From IMG/VR virus record IMGVR_UViG_3300025154_000200, positions 1-41,709 of that record: 41,709 nucleotides of DNA, one strand, 5' to 3'. The stretch is from a virus. Made by a program: the position numbers and the translations under genes. Of this stretch, positions 8,879 to 17,903 are shown piece by piece (within the stretch, counting starts at the first letter, position 1; every line of letters begins with the position of its first letter). Under the pieces are notes generated by a model. It did not search any database, had not been told where the DNA came from, and saw only the letters and a list, made by a program, of their open reading frames with translations.

Positions 8879-9139
8879 ATGGCCATAGATTTTGTCGTTG
8901 AGTTTTGCCACAGGGAGAAAACAGGAATCATCACGATGCGGGTTTCGCCGATCGTCGATGGGGCCAAATGGGATAAGTCCATTGAAGTACAGGGCGCCAC
9001 GGCCGATGCCTTGGACGCGGCCTTGCGGCCCAAACTGCTGGCAGCCGTGGCCCGATACGAAAAGGCCGAGGCCTTGAAGCAGTTGGCCCAGCAGCGGCTT
9101 ACCGCTTTAAAAACAGAGTTGGGCATAAGGGGAGAATAG
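8879..9139 (+). CDS. Small hypothetical tail-region protein
   Basis: This 86-residue protein lies between the tail tip and the fibre gene in the same operon. It has a short beta-like N-terminus (IITMRVSPIVDGAKWDKSIEV) and a long charged helix (about 40-80) containing YEKAEALKQLAQQRLTALK. I do not recognise it. A fibre-tip linker or fibre chaperone role would fit its position, but that is only contextual. Confidence 0.6.
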   Translation: MAIDFVVEFCHREKTGIITMRVSPIVDGAKWDKSIEVQGATADALDAALRPKLLAAVARYEKAEALKQLAQQRLTALKTELGIRGE

Positions 9140-9142
9140 ACG

Positions 9143-9814
9143 ATGGCGCAATACTTTACTGAAGATGTTTTCGCGCTGAACCATGTCGGCGTAACGGATT
9201 TGCAGAACATAGAAACCAACTTTGCGGCCCTGAAGTCCTCTTTTTCGGGAACGTCCTCGCCGTCGAATGTCGTCGGCGGGATGCTATGGCACGATTCAAC
9301 GGCGCGCAAGGTGCGAAATTATGCAAACAGCGCCTGGCTAATCTCCTTGATGGGCGACGCCAATCAAAAAATGTGGGTCTATCGCAACGACACTTGCGAG
9401 GGCTGGCTGGTCGACAGCTCGGTGACCGATGTAGCGCTGGCGATCAAGGGCGGTGCGCAAGCCTATAATGTTAATGGCGGAAATATCGCAGGTTCGTGGA
9501 CGGTGGGGGGCATGTCGCACGCCCACACACACACCGGCCCTTCGCATAATCATCAATGGTACGATCTTGGAGCTTCAGGCGACACTTCCTACAATTCCGC
9601 CGGCGCGGCCGAATCATTTACCGTGGTACAAAAAGCTTATGCTCAAATTGTGTCCAGCCTCGATGACGATCTGGCAGGCTTATCCAAAGACTACTACACA
9701 GCCAATGCAGGCACCGGCAACACCGGGGGCGTATCTGCTTCAGCCGTTGCATCTGATGCGACCTGGCGGCCGCGCGCGGCGGTAGGTACGTTGCAATATC
9801 CCAACTTAACATAG
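9143..9814 (+). CDS. Tail fibre / collar-like protein with His-rich motif
   Basis: The 223-residue protein starts three bases after the previous stop. Residues about 50-100 hold a short beta unit (GGMLWHDSTARKVRNYANSAW) of the kind seen near the N-termini of phage fibre proteins. Near residue 130 lies SHAHTHTGPSHNHQW. Alternating HxH motifs like this bind metal ions in trimeric fibre tips such as T4 gp37 and occur in tail-collar-type proteins. The C-terminus (DATWRPRAAVGTLQYPNL) resembles collar-domain ends. It is probably a trimeric receptor-binding fibre. It has no signal peptide, unlike the genes that follow. Confidence 0.72.
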   Translation: MAQYFTEDVFALNHVGVTDLQNIETNFAALKSSFSGTSSPSNVVGGMLWHDSTARKVRNYANSAWLISLMGDANQKMWVYRNDTCEGWLVDSSVTDVALAIKGGAQAYNVNGGNIAGSWTVGGMSHAHTHTGPSHNHQWYDLGASGDTSYNSAGAAESFTVVQKAYAQIVSSLDDDLAGLSKDYYTANAGTGNTGGVSASAVASDATWRPRAAVGTLQYPNLT

Positions 9815-9827
9815 TCTGGAGTAGAAG

Positions 9828-11057
9828 ATGGAAAAGGACATTATCAAGGCGGCGGTCAAGGAAAGCATCGTCGAGCTGATGGCGACCGATGAAGGGCGCC
9901 AGGCGTTCGGGCCGGTGGTGTTCGATGCCGTGGGCCAATACCTGCAAAGCTACGAGCTGGACCTGGAGCGCACGCACCCGGACGGTACCGTGGAGCGCCT
10001 GAAGGAACGGGGAGATATTCTTTCCTTTATAGCCGGCTGGATCAGCAAGGGCGAGGGCGCCATTCGAGGGTGCCAGGTGGACGCGGCCCGTGCCCGCGAC
10101 CGGGCGACGGAAACACGCGACATGCTGGCCGCGGTCGCCAGCCGCGCGATCGATGCCAGGCGGCCCAGTGGGCGGTGGTTGCGCAAACTGTTGGCGCTGG
10201 TCGTGTTGGCGGCCATGCTTTTGCCTGCCGGGGCGCAGGCCGCATCCCGCCCGGATGGCAAAAAGGGCCTCTATTTCGTCCAGTGTCTGACCGACGGTGC
10301 GGGATGTCTCGATGACCTCGATATTACCGCGGCCACGACCCCCAATGAGTACGACCTGATCGAGAACGACGCGGCGATATATGTCCTGGGCGGAGCCGTG
10401 GTCGCCGGCGTCTATGTGTTCGATGCGGACGGCACCGATGCGGAATCCTCGCCGACCGTGATCCGTCCGAACGATTACGGCACGGCCGGCGTATGGCGCC
10501 TGACATCTTTCGATTACCGATCCCTGCCAGCCCTCAGCGACGGGGATATTACTGTCGGCACATCCATAATTCCGGGAGCGATTACGCCGGCCCAGGCCAA
10601 GTTGGCCGCCGAAACGCATGGCGGGGGCGGCACGGCCACGGCCAACTTGACCGCCGATAACACCTATTCGTCTACTGAATTGCTGGCCGGATCAAACGGC
10701 GGTGCGACCATCGCCCAATGGCAGACGGTCTACTTTGATGGCACGGCAGGGGAATATCTTCTTGCTGATGCCAATGCCGTGGGCGCCTGGCCGGCAGCAG
10801 GAATCGCAGTTGCGACCACCACTGATGGGAATCCGATCGGGGTGATGGTGTCTGGTTATGCTCGCAACGACGTGTGGAGCTGGACGCCTGGTCAACGCCT
10901 GTGTTTATCCGAAACAGCAGGCGGGATCATCGCTTGCTCGGACGCATCGATATGCAGCGCGGATGCGGATTGCGCCCAGGTGATAGGGCAAGCCAAGGAG
11001 TCAAACATCGTCTATTTTAACTTTGGACAAGGATGGGCTGAATGCAACGGCAACTAA
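9828..11057 (+). CDS. Fibre-region protein with internal signal-peptide-like segment
   Basis: The 409-residue product has a soluble, charged helical N-terminus (1-117), then a basic RRPSGRWLRK stretch, a hydrophobic core LLALVVLAAMLL (121-132) and PAGAQA|AS, which looks like a signal peptidase site at about 138/139. The rest (140-409) is beta-rich and secreted-looking, with several cysteines near the C-terminus. An ATG at 10125 (residue 100) is in frame and could start a form with an ordinary long signal peptide. The gene may be a fusion of a cytosolic phage protein to an exported fibre-like protein, or encode a membrane-anchored fibre. It overlaps the next gene by 16 bases. Family not recognised. 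Confidence 0.65.
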   Translation: MEKDIIKAAVKESIVELMATDEGRQAFGPVVFDAVGQYLQSYELDLERTHPDGTVERLKERGDILSFIAGWISKGEGAIRGCQVDAARARDRATETRDMLAAVASRAIDARRPSGRWLRKLLALVVLAAMLLPAGAQAASRPDGKKGLYFVQCLTDGAGCLDDLDITAATTPNEYDLIENDAAIYVLGGAVVAGVYVFDADGTDAESSPTVIRPNDYGTAGVWRLTSFDYRSLPALSDGDITVGTSIIPGAITPAQAKLAAETHGGGGTATANLTADNTYSSTELLAGSNGGATIAQWQTVYFDGTAGEYLLADANAVGAWPAAGIAVATTTDGNPIGVMVSGYARNDVWSWTPGQRLCLSETAGGIIACSDASICSADADCAQVIGQAKESNIVYFNFGQGWAECNGN

Positions 11058-13588
11058 TTGTTTTAGCGTCGATATGCGTTCTTCTGTTTTCTGTTCCGGT
11101 CTTTGCCGCTGATTATTATGTTACCCAAGCGGGTGCGGGATCAGGCGATGGGTCTACTTTAGGAAACGCAGCAAGTATCGCGTATCATAATGCTGGAACG
11201 GGTGTCTTTGCTGACCTTGCTGGCGATACCGTGAGTTTATCCGGTAGTATCTCTACCACCTTGCAAGCGCGAACCGGGGCCACCTATAGCGGAACGGCTA
11301 CATTTACCACTTACAGCGCGAATTCTACTTCAATAAATATCAGCGGAGTCAGCAATGTCACGATCCAAGACCTGACTGTAGATTGGGGCCACACCACGGC
11401 GATGGGTTCGACACTGTTGAATCTATATGGCATCAGGGTTATAAACAGTTCCAATATCTCGATTGACCATAATACTATTACAGAGACACCAAACGCTATT
11501 CTTATTTCTACCGACTCCGACACGGTAAGCATCACCCGCAACACCTTTCAGCGCAATACTGAAACCGGCGTTTTTATGGCAGCGACTTGGGACCATCCGA
11601 TCACGAATGTCACTATCGGCGGTTCGGCGGTCAACGCAAATACTTTTATCGAAAATACCTACAAAACCTCGGGAGAGAGTACGGTAGGTTATGATATTCG
11701 GGCAGATCAGGCCACTTCGCATGTTATCGCCAGCCATAACCATCATTATTCTAATACCGACAACTACATGATGTCCGCGCTCCTTTTACACGGGGCCAAA
11801 AATGTGCTGGTCGAGCATAATAAAATGCACGGCAACCGAGCCTTTGAGGCGCGGCCGATGATCTCTATCAAGGGCGCGGATACCGAAACAACGACAGACG
11901 CCTATAAGTCTCCATATAATATCATTGTGCGTTTCAATGAGCTTTGGGACTTGGACGTGGCGCTGAATCCATACACCGCTCCGGCCCAAGATGGCATCTC
12001 AGTGTCTGGCAACTGGCACGATATCTACATTTACGGTAACTGGATTCGTGACGCCGACATGGGGATCGACTTTAACCCCGGCAACTGGGCGTCGCCGGCG
12101 ACGGATACAGATGGGGTCCATGTTTATAACGGATTTGTTTGGGGCAATGTGATTCAGGATTCGGTTACAGGTCTTTCGATCACTGAATACTCCGCAACGG
12201 ATAGATTCCAGCAGATTTATTTCGTCAATAATACGGTATATAACGCAGGTGCCTTCTTGCTGGCAGCATCGGGCAACCGTCTAGAGGATGTATTTGTAAA
12301 AAATAATATTCTCCGCACATCACCGAATAGTTCGTATACTTTTCGCTCTCCGATCCCGACAAGTTACACAGTTGAGGCTGATTATAATCTACATTGGCCG
12401 GCAGAACACGCAAATGTCTATTGGACAAATTCGGCATCGTGTACTCCGTGCGCCTACGATTCGGTTAATGTCCCGACTGGACAAGGAGACAACGATCTTT
12501 CAGCCGACCCGCTGTTCGTAAGCTATGGATCGGGAGATTATAGGCTGTCTTCAGGGTCAACGGCTATCGGCGCAGGTGTGACGGTAGCAAATACCGATCT
12601 ACCATCATTTGCCAATCTAATCACGATTCAGGGCGTTACATATTGCAACAACAGCGGCGGCTCTTGCGATGAGCTTTTGTCTTTCGGCTATGGCCTGGGT
12701 GCTGATTCGACATTGACCAAGACGAGCTACTCTCCGACGTGGGCGGTGAGGTCCGGTGTGTGGGACTTAGGCGCAGTTATTTACGAACCAGTACAAACGC
12801 GGCAAGTGGATATAGTAAACAACTTTCGCATTGACGCACAAAAGACCTACCAGGGGATTTGGACTACAGAACAGATCAAAGCTTATAATGGCTTTGCAAA
12901 GGCCGGAGCTGCCGCGACATCCTTAAATACGGCGAATGCATTTGGCGGAGCCACTTATACCCCTGTTCGCATGTTTATTTTTGCTGAAGGAAGTGGGGCC
13001 ACGGCCAACGACTACTCAGCGAATAACGCTGACGCAACAATTGTCAATGCGACCTGGGCAGCTACAGGAATCACCGTCGATGCGCTTAATGAAAGAGTTT
13101 ACACGACAAACCCCACGTCAAATGGCGCATGGACTTTCTTTATACACTTCACATCGACTGCGGCTTCCGGTACAGGCCCATCTTCTGAATTTTCACGGTT
13201 CTTTGACACGGGCGGGGCTGTAGATCACTATTTGGCCAGGGTATCGGATACTTCTTTGATGTTAGAGTGGGACGGACTGGTTAATTATTCGACTGTAACG
13301 GATCTGTGGAATACCAGCAGCCACACACTCATGGTCGCTCTGAACGATACCGCGAATCGCAGGGTGCTCTATGTAGATGGAGCGATAGAGGACGCGGCAA
13401 ATACTACCGCTTTCTCTTTGAGTGCGCTGGGCACATATTTAGATATAGGCAACAGGGCTGACGGTGCAAGGCCTGGCATGATCACAATCCACGAATTTTA
13501 CGCCTGGGATGGGGAAATAGATGCGGCAGGTGCGGCAAGTCTCCACGCATCTCCCCTTCAAATGTTTAATAATCCGCCTTCGAGGTAA
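11042..13588 (+). CDS. Exported right-handed beta-helix protein with C-terminal LamG-like domain
   Basis: The 848-residue protein starts with a clear Sec signal peptide (hydrophobic ASICVLLFSV, cleavage after VFA at about 22). Residues about 80-440 show repeating short beta strands (NVTIQDLTV, NISIDHNTI, SVSGNWHDIYIYGNWI, IYFVNNTVYN), the pattern of parallel beta-helix proteins such as pectate lyases and tailspikes. Residues about 645-840 resemble a LamG/concanavalin-type domain, with EGSGATANDYSANN, LMVALNDTANRRVLYVDG and a final IHEFYAWDGEID. The DNA is visibly AT-richer than the tail genes, a sign of transfer. It could be a tailspike that degrades or binds surface polysaccharide; the signal peptide is unexpected for a virion part. 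Catalytic residues not assigned. Confidence 0.78.
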   Translation: MQRQLIVLASICVLLFSVPVFAADYYVTQAGAGSGDGSTLGNAASIAYHNAGTGVFADLAGDTVSLSGSISTTLQARTGATYSGTATFTTYSANSTSINISGVSNVTIQDLTVDWGHTTAMGSTLLNLYGIRVINSSNISIDHNTITETPNAILISTDSDTVSITRNTFQRNTETGVFMAATWDHPITNVTIGGSAVNANTFIENTYKTSGESTVGYDIRADQATSHVIASHNHHYSNTDNYMMSALLLHGAKNVLVEHNKMHGNRAFEARPMISIKGADTETTTDAYKSPYNIIVRFNELWDLDVALNPYTAPAQDGISVSGNWHDIYIYGNWIRDADMGIDFNPGNWASPATDTDGVHVYNGFVWGNVIQDSVTGLSITEYSATDRFQQIYFVNNTVYNAGAFLLAASGNRLEDVFVKNNILRTSPNSSYTFRSPIPTSYTVEADYNLHWPAEHANVYWTNSASCTPCAYDSVNVPTGQGDNDLSADPLFVSYGSGDYRLSSGSTAIGAGVTVANTDLPSFANLITIQGVTYCNNSGGSCDELLSFGYGLGADSTLTKTSYSPTWAVRSGVWDLGAVIYEPVQTRQVDIVNNFRIDAQKTYQGIWTTEQIKAYNGFAKAGAAATSLNTANAFGGATYTPVRMFIFAEGSGATANDYSANNADATIVNATWAATGITVDALNERVYTTNPTSNGAWTFFIHFTSTAASGTGPSSEFSRFFDTGGAVDHYLARVSDTSLMLEWDGLVNYSTVTDLWNTSSHTLMVALNDTANRRVLYVDGAIEDAANTTAFSLSALGTYLDIGNRADGARPGMITIHEFYAWDGEIDAAGAASLHASPLQMFNNPPSR

Positions 13589-13696
13589 AAAAATGAAGTG
13601 GCGTTTCTCCAGCAGTAATATCCGGTTCGCTGCCGATCACCGTTATAGGAAGGTAGAGACCTGACCATGTGCTACACACCGAAAGGAAGCCGAAAA

Positions 13697-14164
13697 ATGA
13701 GGAAGACATTATCGATCGTATTGCTGGCAATCATAGCACTTTGCGGCGTCGCCCAGGCCGCTACCACCGTTATCCAGTCCAACTTCAAGCAAGGCGGCTT
13801 TGACGTGGTGCGCCTGACGGTCACAGCCGATGGCACAGGTGGCGCGGTGGCCGATCATGAGATCAACTTGGGATTTTTGACCAGCTCGGCCACTCGCGGA
13901 CCGATCTACTTTTACGTGATCAGAACCACCCCGGGCACCGGCGCCGCCGCTCCGGACGCCTACCTGCTGACCATCGACGACGACACCACAGACGCCAACG
14001 GCTCGATATGCGCCCTGACGGCCCGCTCGGCCACCCTCAAAGAATACGCCGACGCCGCCGAAGATCTTCCCAACTACTGGCCGGCGGTCGGCAACCTGTA
14101 CCTTGACCTGGGCGATATCGGCGCCGGCAACAGCACCACCATCGATCTAATCTTCTTGCAATGA
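13697..14164 (+). CDS. Small exported beta-rich protein
   Basis: The 155-residue product begins with a signal peptide (MRKTLSIVLLAIIALCG, cleavage after AQA at about 21). The mature part is beta-rich (VIQSNFKQGGFDVVRLTVTADG) and ends in STTIDLIFLQ. An in-frame upstream ATG exists at 13667, but ATG 13697 follows AAAGGAAG (13682-13689) and gives a well-formed signal peptide. The stop overlaps an in-frame upstream ATG (14161) of the next frame. Phage decoration and small fibre-cap proteins can look like this, yet they are not normally exported. Function unknown. Confidence 0.7.
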   Translation: MRKTLSIVLLAIIALCGVAQAATTVIQSNFKQGGFDVVRLTVTADGTGGAVADHEINLGFLTSSATRGPIYFYVIRTTPGTGAAAPDAYLLTIDDDTTDANGSICALTARSATLKEYADAAEDLPNYWPAVGNLYLDLGDIGAGNSTTIDLIFLQ

Positions 14165-14178
14165 GGAGGGCCCGAGAC

Positions 14179-16206
14179 ATGCGCACGCGACACACGCTTT
14201 TATTGATCCTGATCATCACGCTGTTGCCCGGCCTGGCTTTCGCCGGCGGGCCGCCGGCCAAGAAAATTGGGCCAAATACCGACCTTTCGGTAAGGTCCGC
14301 AACTATGTCCACTTCGCGCCTTGTCCCGGTAAGCGTTGCCGAGCTGCCCGCCACAGGTGTGAAGGGAACTACCTACCAGGTTGACGACGCCGCTGATGCT
14401 GCCGACTGCACAGTGGGCGGGGGGACCGTTACGACTGAATGTTTTTGGACCGGATCAGCGTATGTCAGTCGGTTCACTGGCGGCGTTGGTCCAACCGGAT
14501 CAAGTGCTTATGAGTTGGCGGTCGCAAACGGCTTTTCAGGCACGGTGGCCCAATGGCTTGCTTCGCTTGAGAGCACCGTTCCAGGCCCTGCGACCGTGTG
14601 GTGGTCCGGCTTTAATACGCCCGCAGCCGCCGGAGTCACCGGGACAGACGGAGACTACTTCTTTGATACCAGCCAAGAGGCTAAAATCTTCAAGCGCATT
14701 GCCGGGGTATGGACGCAGCAAAATGCCATTCGCGGCCCTGCTGGAGTCTCAACCTACGTTTATATCGCCTACGCCTCGTCCAACACCGGCACAGGGTTTT
14801 CCCTCACTCCGAGCGATTCGCTGAAATATCGCGCTGAAATCCGGTCAGCATCGGAAATAGCAAGCCCCGATGCTGATGATTTCGTAGCGGCGACCTGGGT
14901 AAAAATGAGCGGGGACGATGGCGCACCTGGGGCGAACGGCCTGGGTTTTAGCTCATGCACCCCCGGCAGCGGCGATTGTAGAATTGTCCAAACCTTCAAT
15001 ACCGTGACCTATGCAGGAACGATTGCAGCCGGTGAATGTCATGAATGGTTCGTGGACGAAAGTGGCACCAAAAAGCACTATCGTCAATGCTTCGGAGAAG
15101 CCAGTGCCACAGAGCTCGGCAGCGGGCTTGGCGGATATAGCCCAAGTACTTCGGTGGCCGACCCAGGCAGTGACACCAACCTACCAACCGAGCAGGCCGT
15201 GCGAGAGCTTTTTGACACCGTTTCGGTGGGTGCGCCTGTAGCTGCATCGGCCCCCACCTATTCCGATTCGACCTGCACCAAGGGGCAGTACGCCTTTAGT
15301 GCAACGCGGGTCTATTTCTGCAAGGCCACGGACACTTGGGACTATCAAGTTGTCTCTGGTAGCGATGTCGTATTTGCAAACTGGAGCAACCCGATGCCGG
15401 TTACTCCAACTTTGACGGCCCGCGTAATCGGCACCGATGGCACCACGCTGACCTTGACCGGCTCTGCATCGCTATCGGTGGGCGCTAGCGGCAACGGTGG
15501 TTTTGATGTTGATTGCGTGACGGCGGGCAATGGTATTACAGCGACTTACGCAAGCGGTGCGCCTGGATCGAACCTTGTCTATACCCTCGGCACCGCAATC
15601 AACAGCGGCGACACCTGCGACCTGGATTACACGCAGCCCGGCAACGGCATCGAGGCCACGACCGGAGGGGCAGACCTGGCGTCGATCACGTCGGGTGCGA
15701 TCACAAATAATTCGACGCAGAGCGGCAGTGCATGTTCCGGTGGTATCGCAACCGCCCAGGGCAGCACCACCACCTCCACCGGAACCGCCAACGAAGAGGC
15801 CAGCGTTTTTTATACTCGGTTCACCGCATCTGCTACTGGCAATGTCAATTTGGCCACAATAAGGACACAGTACGGCGGGCCGACAGAATACGTATGGGTG
15901 GCGGTCTATGATTCTACGGGCGCACTGATAGGGCAATCATCAGGGTTCGGTACATCCGATGCGGCTGGGGATGCGTCTGGCGCCCTGACCTCCAGTGTGT
16001 GTATTGAGTCGGCGGGAACTTATTACCTCGCATTTCAGCTATCGGCCGGATCAGTCATATACTTTTTTGCGGGGGCGGACAGTGGAAACAATATTTGGAA
16101 ATTGGCAAACACTTACGCCAATGGGCCGCCTTCCAGTATCAACCCGGGCACAAACGCTGTGGAATCGGCTAACACAACCTTCAATTGCAGGGTGAGTTAT
16201 CAATGA
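14179..16206 (+). CDS. Exported fibre-like protein with SAYE-NGF-WL collagen-like motif
   Basis: The 675-residue product has a signal peptide (HTLLLILIITLLPGLAFA, cleavage near 22). Near residues 110-130 lies GSSAYELAVANGFSGTVAQW, the recurrent G.SAYE.AV.NGF.GT...WL motif found in phage tail fibres and collagen-like fibre proteins. A cell-attachment-like repeat (QNAIRGPAGV...DDGAPGANG) surrounds it. The C-terminus (about 520-675) is a compact beta domain similar to secreted adhesins. The frame also opens at 14161, overlapping the previous stop, but ATG 14179 follows GAGGAGGG (14164-14171) and gives the better signal peptide. It combines clear fibre features with an export signal, as its neighbours do. 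Confidence 0.75.
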   Translation: MRTRHTLLLILIITLLPGLAFAGGPPAKKIGPNTDLSVRSATMSTSRLVPVSVAELPATGVKGTTYQVDDAADAADCTVGGGTVTTECFWTGSAYVSRFTGGVGPTGSSAYELAVANGFSGTVAQWLASLESTVPGPATVWWSGFNTPAAAGVTGTDGDYFFDTSQEAKIFKRIAGVWTQQNAIRGPAGVSTYVYIAYASSNTGTGFSLTPSDSLKYRAEIRSASEIASPDADDFVAATWVKMSGDDGAPGANGLGFSSCTPGSGDCRIVQTFNTVTYAGTIAAGECHEWFVDESGTKKHYRQCFGEASATELGSGLGGYSPSTSVADPGSDTNLPTEQAVRELFDTVSVGAPVAASAPTYSDSTCTKGQYAFSATRVYFCKATDTWDYQVVSGSDVVFANWSNPMPVTPTLTARVIGTDGTTLTLTGSASLSVGASGNGGFDVDCVTAGNGITATYASGAPGSNLVYTLGTAINSGDTCDLDYTQPGNGIEATTGGADLASITSGAITNNSTQSGSACSGGIATAQGSTTTSTGTANEEASVFYTRFTASATGNVNLATIRTQYGGPTEYVWVAVYDSTGALIGQSSGFGTSDAAGDASGALTSSVCIESAGTYYLAFQLSAGSVIYFFAGADSGNNIWKLANTYANGPPSSINPGTNAVESANTTFNCRVSYQ

Positions 16207-17240
16207 AAAATATCATAACAATATGCCTCCTATGCCTTTGCCTTGCGTGCAGTACGACCGCCCATGCCGATGTGCTATTCTCCGATAATTTTAATGGGCT
16301 TACATGGGATGGCAGGTCCGATGCCTTGTCATTAATCACCACTGAAATTGGAGGAAACTGGAGCACCTTATGGTGCTCCCCACAGGTGAATGATAGCTAT
16401 GCTGCGATATCATTAAGTTACGGATATGGCGGTACTGCCGGCTTACGATTTCACATGGAGGCCGATGGATGTGGTGCCCCTGGAGTGGCACAGGAAGCGT
16501 GCCTCTTTACGAGTGCATCCTTGGCAGAGACACAAACATTATATTGGGGTTTTAGGTTTCGGCTATCTACTCTTGACTGGGGTTCATCATCTTCCAACAA
16601 GACATTGAAAATGGCTCGATTCTACTCGGGGGGAACATCTGTAATCCCAGGACTAACGGGCGACAATCATACTTTAGGTGTGGCGCCATTCAATAGCGGA
16701 GCCTATTTGAGCATGGGATATAATGTGCCAGATACGAATTGGCACACTTATATTTTTCAGTTTACTGCCGGGTCATCTAACAATGGAACAATACGGCTAT
16801 GGGTAGATGGCGAGTTAATCTATGAAAACAGCACCATAGACTATGCCTCCAACACATTATCGGGCGATTATTTTCCATTGTTACAAGGGAACTTATCGGG
16901 GGGATATAACGGCCCTGGCTTAGAAACATATTGGGATGATTACGTTTGGGCAACTACAAAGGCTGAAGTTGACAGCTATATGGGAGAAGAGTTTACGCCG
17001 ACATGTTCAGACGGTACACAGAATGGAACGGAAACTGGCATCGACTGCGGCGGGTCGTGCGATCCGTGCGAAGCGCCGCTTGTCTGCGATACTACCCATT
17101 TTAATCTTTGCCTGACAGAAGGCACATGTACCGACGCCGGCGGCTATTGGTGCAGCGAAGCGTGTCAGTCTTCACCATGCCCTATAAGTGGAGCATACCC
17201 GACCCTACGTGGCGTGACCCGGTGCGATGGGTGCAGGTAA
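16203..17240 (+). CDS. Exported jelly-roll lectin/lyase-like protein with Cys-rich tail
   Basis: The 345-residue product has a signal peptide (IITICLLCLCLACSTTAHA, cleavage at about 22-23; LACS could also act as a lipobox). Residues about 30-260 resemble a concanavalin-like jelly roll as in polysaccharide lyases, with VLFSDNFNGLTWDG, LYWGFRFRLS and WHTYIFQFTAGSSNNGTIRL followed by VDGELIYEN. The C-terminus carries CSDGTQNGTETGIDCGGSCDPC, a motif common on bacterial surface proteins, then CDTTHFNLCLTEGTCTDAGG. The last 19 codons overlap the antisense PEP-CTERM gene and may be a junction-derived tail. DNA is AT-rich. The start overlaps the previous stop (ATGA). Confidence 0.7.
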   Translation: MKNIITICLLCLCLACSTTAHADVLFSDNFNGLTWDGRSDALSLITTEIGGNWSTLWCSPQVNDSYAAISLSYGYGGTAGLRFHMEADGCGAPGVAQEACLFTSASLAETQTLYWGFRFRLSTLDWGSSSSNKTLKMARFYSGGTSVIPGLTGDNHTLGVAPFNSGAYLSMGYNVPDTNWHTYIFQFTAGSSNNGTIRLWVDGELIYENSTIDYASNTLSGDYFPLLQGNLSGGYNGPGLETYWDDYVWATTKAEVDSYMGEEFTPTCSDGTQNGTETGIDCGGSCDPCEAPLVCDTTHFNLCLTEGTCTDAGGYWCSEACQSSPCPISGAYPTLRGVTRCDGCR

Positions 17241-17850
17241 GTAAGCTTTTTTTGATCTTTGAAAATTTGCGTTTTGCCGAAAAAGCAAAAATAGCCGAAC
17301 CAAGCAAGATTATGGTCGATGGCTCTGGCACCGGCGCGGGAGTAATATCGGACAATCGAAAATCAGTAGAGCCTATGAAAGATTCATATCCACCATCTGT
17401 AAATTTAAACTGAGCGATCAGGTTGCCTACATTCGGAACCCATTCTATCGGCTGTGCCCCCCAGCTTTCGATCCTGATGCCAGAGGCAAACAAAGAACCT
17501 TCTTCTCCGAAAATCAAATTTTCGCCATAGTTAGTACCGATAAGATTATTGTGCCAGGGGGAAATGGTTCCAGATATATATTGGGCATAAAAATAATCGG
17601 TTCCGGCCGTGTCCACTTTTTTTTCAACCGATCCGTCGGGATATTTTACGAAACCATCGGCTCCGAAATCCACATAAAATATGCATTGCAGTAGATCTCC
17701 TGTTTTAATGCCGGGATAATACGTTTCGAATATTTTGGCGTCGTCTGACATGCGGGTAATGGTGCCATCAAAACTCATGTAAACCGGCATCGCATTAGCC
17801 GAAGAAAAAATGAGAAGGATTAAAACGGTTACCGCGGCAATACTTTTCAT
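17182..17850 (-). CDS. PEP-CTERM sorting-signal protein, antisense within the late region
   Basis: The 222-residue product starts with a 20-residue signal peptide (hydrophobic AAVTVLILLIF, cleavage after ANA). The C-terminal region has the full tripartite PEP-CTERM signal: VPEP (174-177), a hydrophobic helix (STIILLGSAIFAF, 178-190) and a basic cluster (KRK, 193-195). Exosortase/EpsH cleaves such proteins in exopolysaccharide-producing Gram-negatives. ATG 17850 follows GGAGG. The protein runs 20 or more residues beyond the basic cluster, into sequence antisense to the lectin-like gene, as if the native stop was lost on insertion. No exosortase gene is present, so sorting would need the host enzyme. 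The gene is likely a lysogenic-conversion moron. Confidence 0.85.
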   Translation of the reverse strand: MKSIAAVTVLILLIFSSANAMPVYMSFDGTITRMSDDAKIFETYYPGIKTGDLLQCIFYVDFGADGFVKYPDGSVEKKVDTAGTDYFYAQYISGTISPWHNNLIGTNYGENLIFGEEGSLFASGIRIESWGAQPIEWVPNVGNLIAQFKFTDGGYESFIGSTDFRLSDITPAPVPEPSTIILLGSAIFAFSAKRKFSKIKKSLLTCTHRTGSRHVGSGMLHL

Positions 17851-17903
17851 CAGAACCTCCAAAATTTTACGGTTTTTGAAAATCGGCAAGGCGCAAATTG
17901 CAG

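Noticed and set aside
9143-9814. Target of a diversity-generating retroelement
   Set aside because: No reverse transcriptase gene and no template repeat of this gene's 3' end elsewhere in the window.
17182-17850. Complete exosortase system on the phage
   Set aside because: Only the substrate-like PEP-CTERM protein is present; no exosortase with its multiple membrane segments was found.
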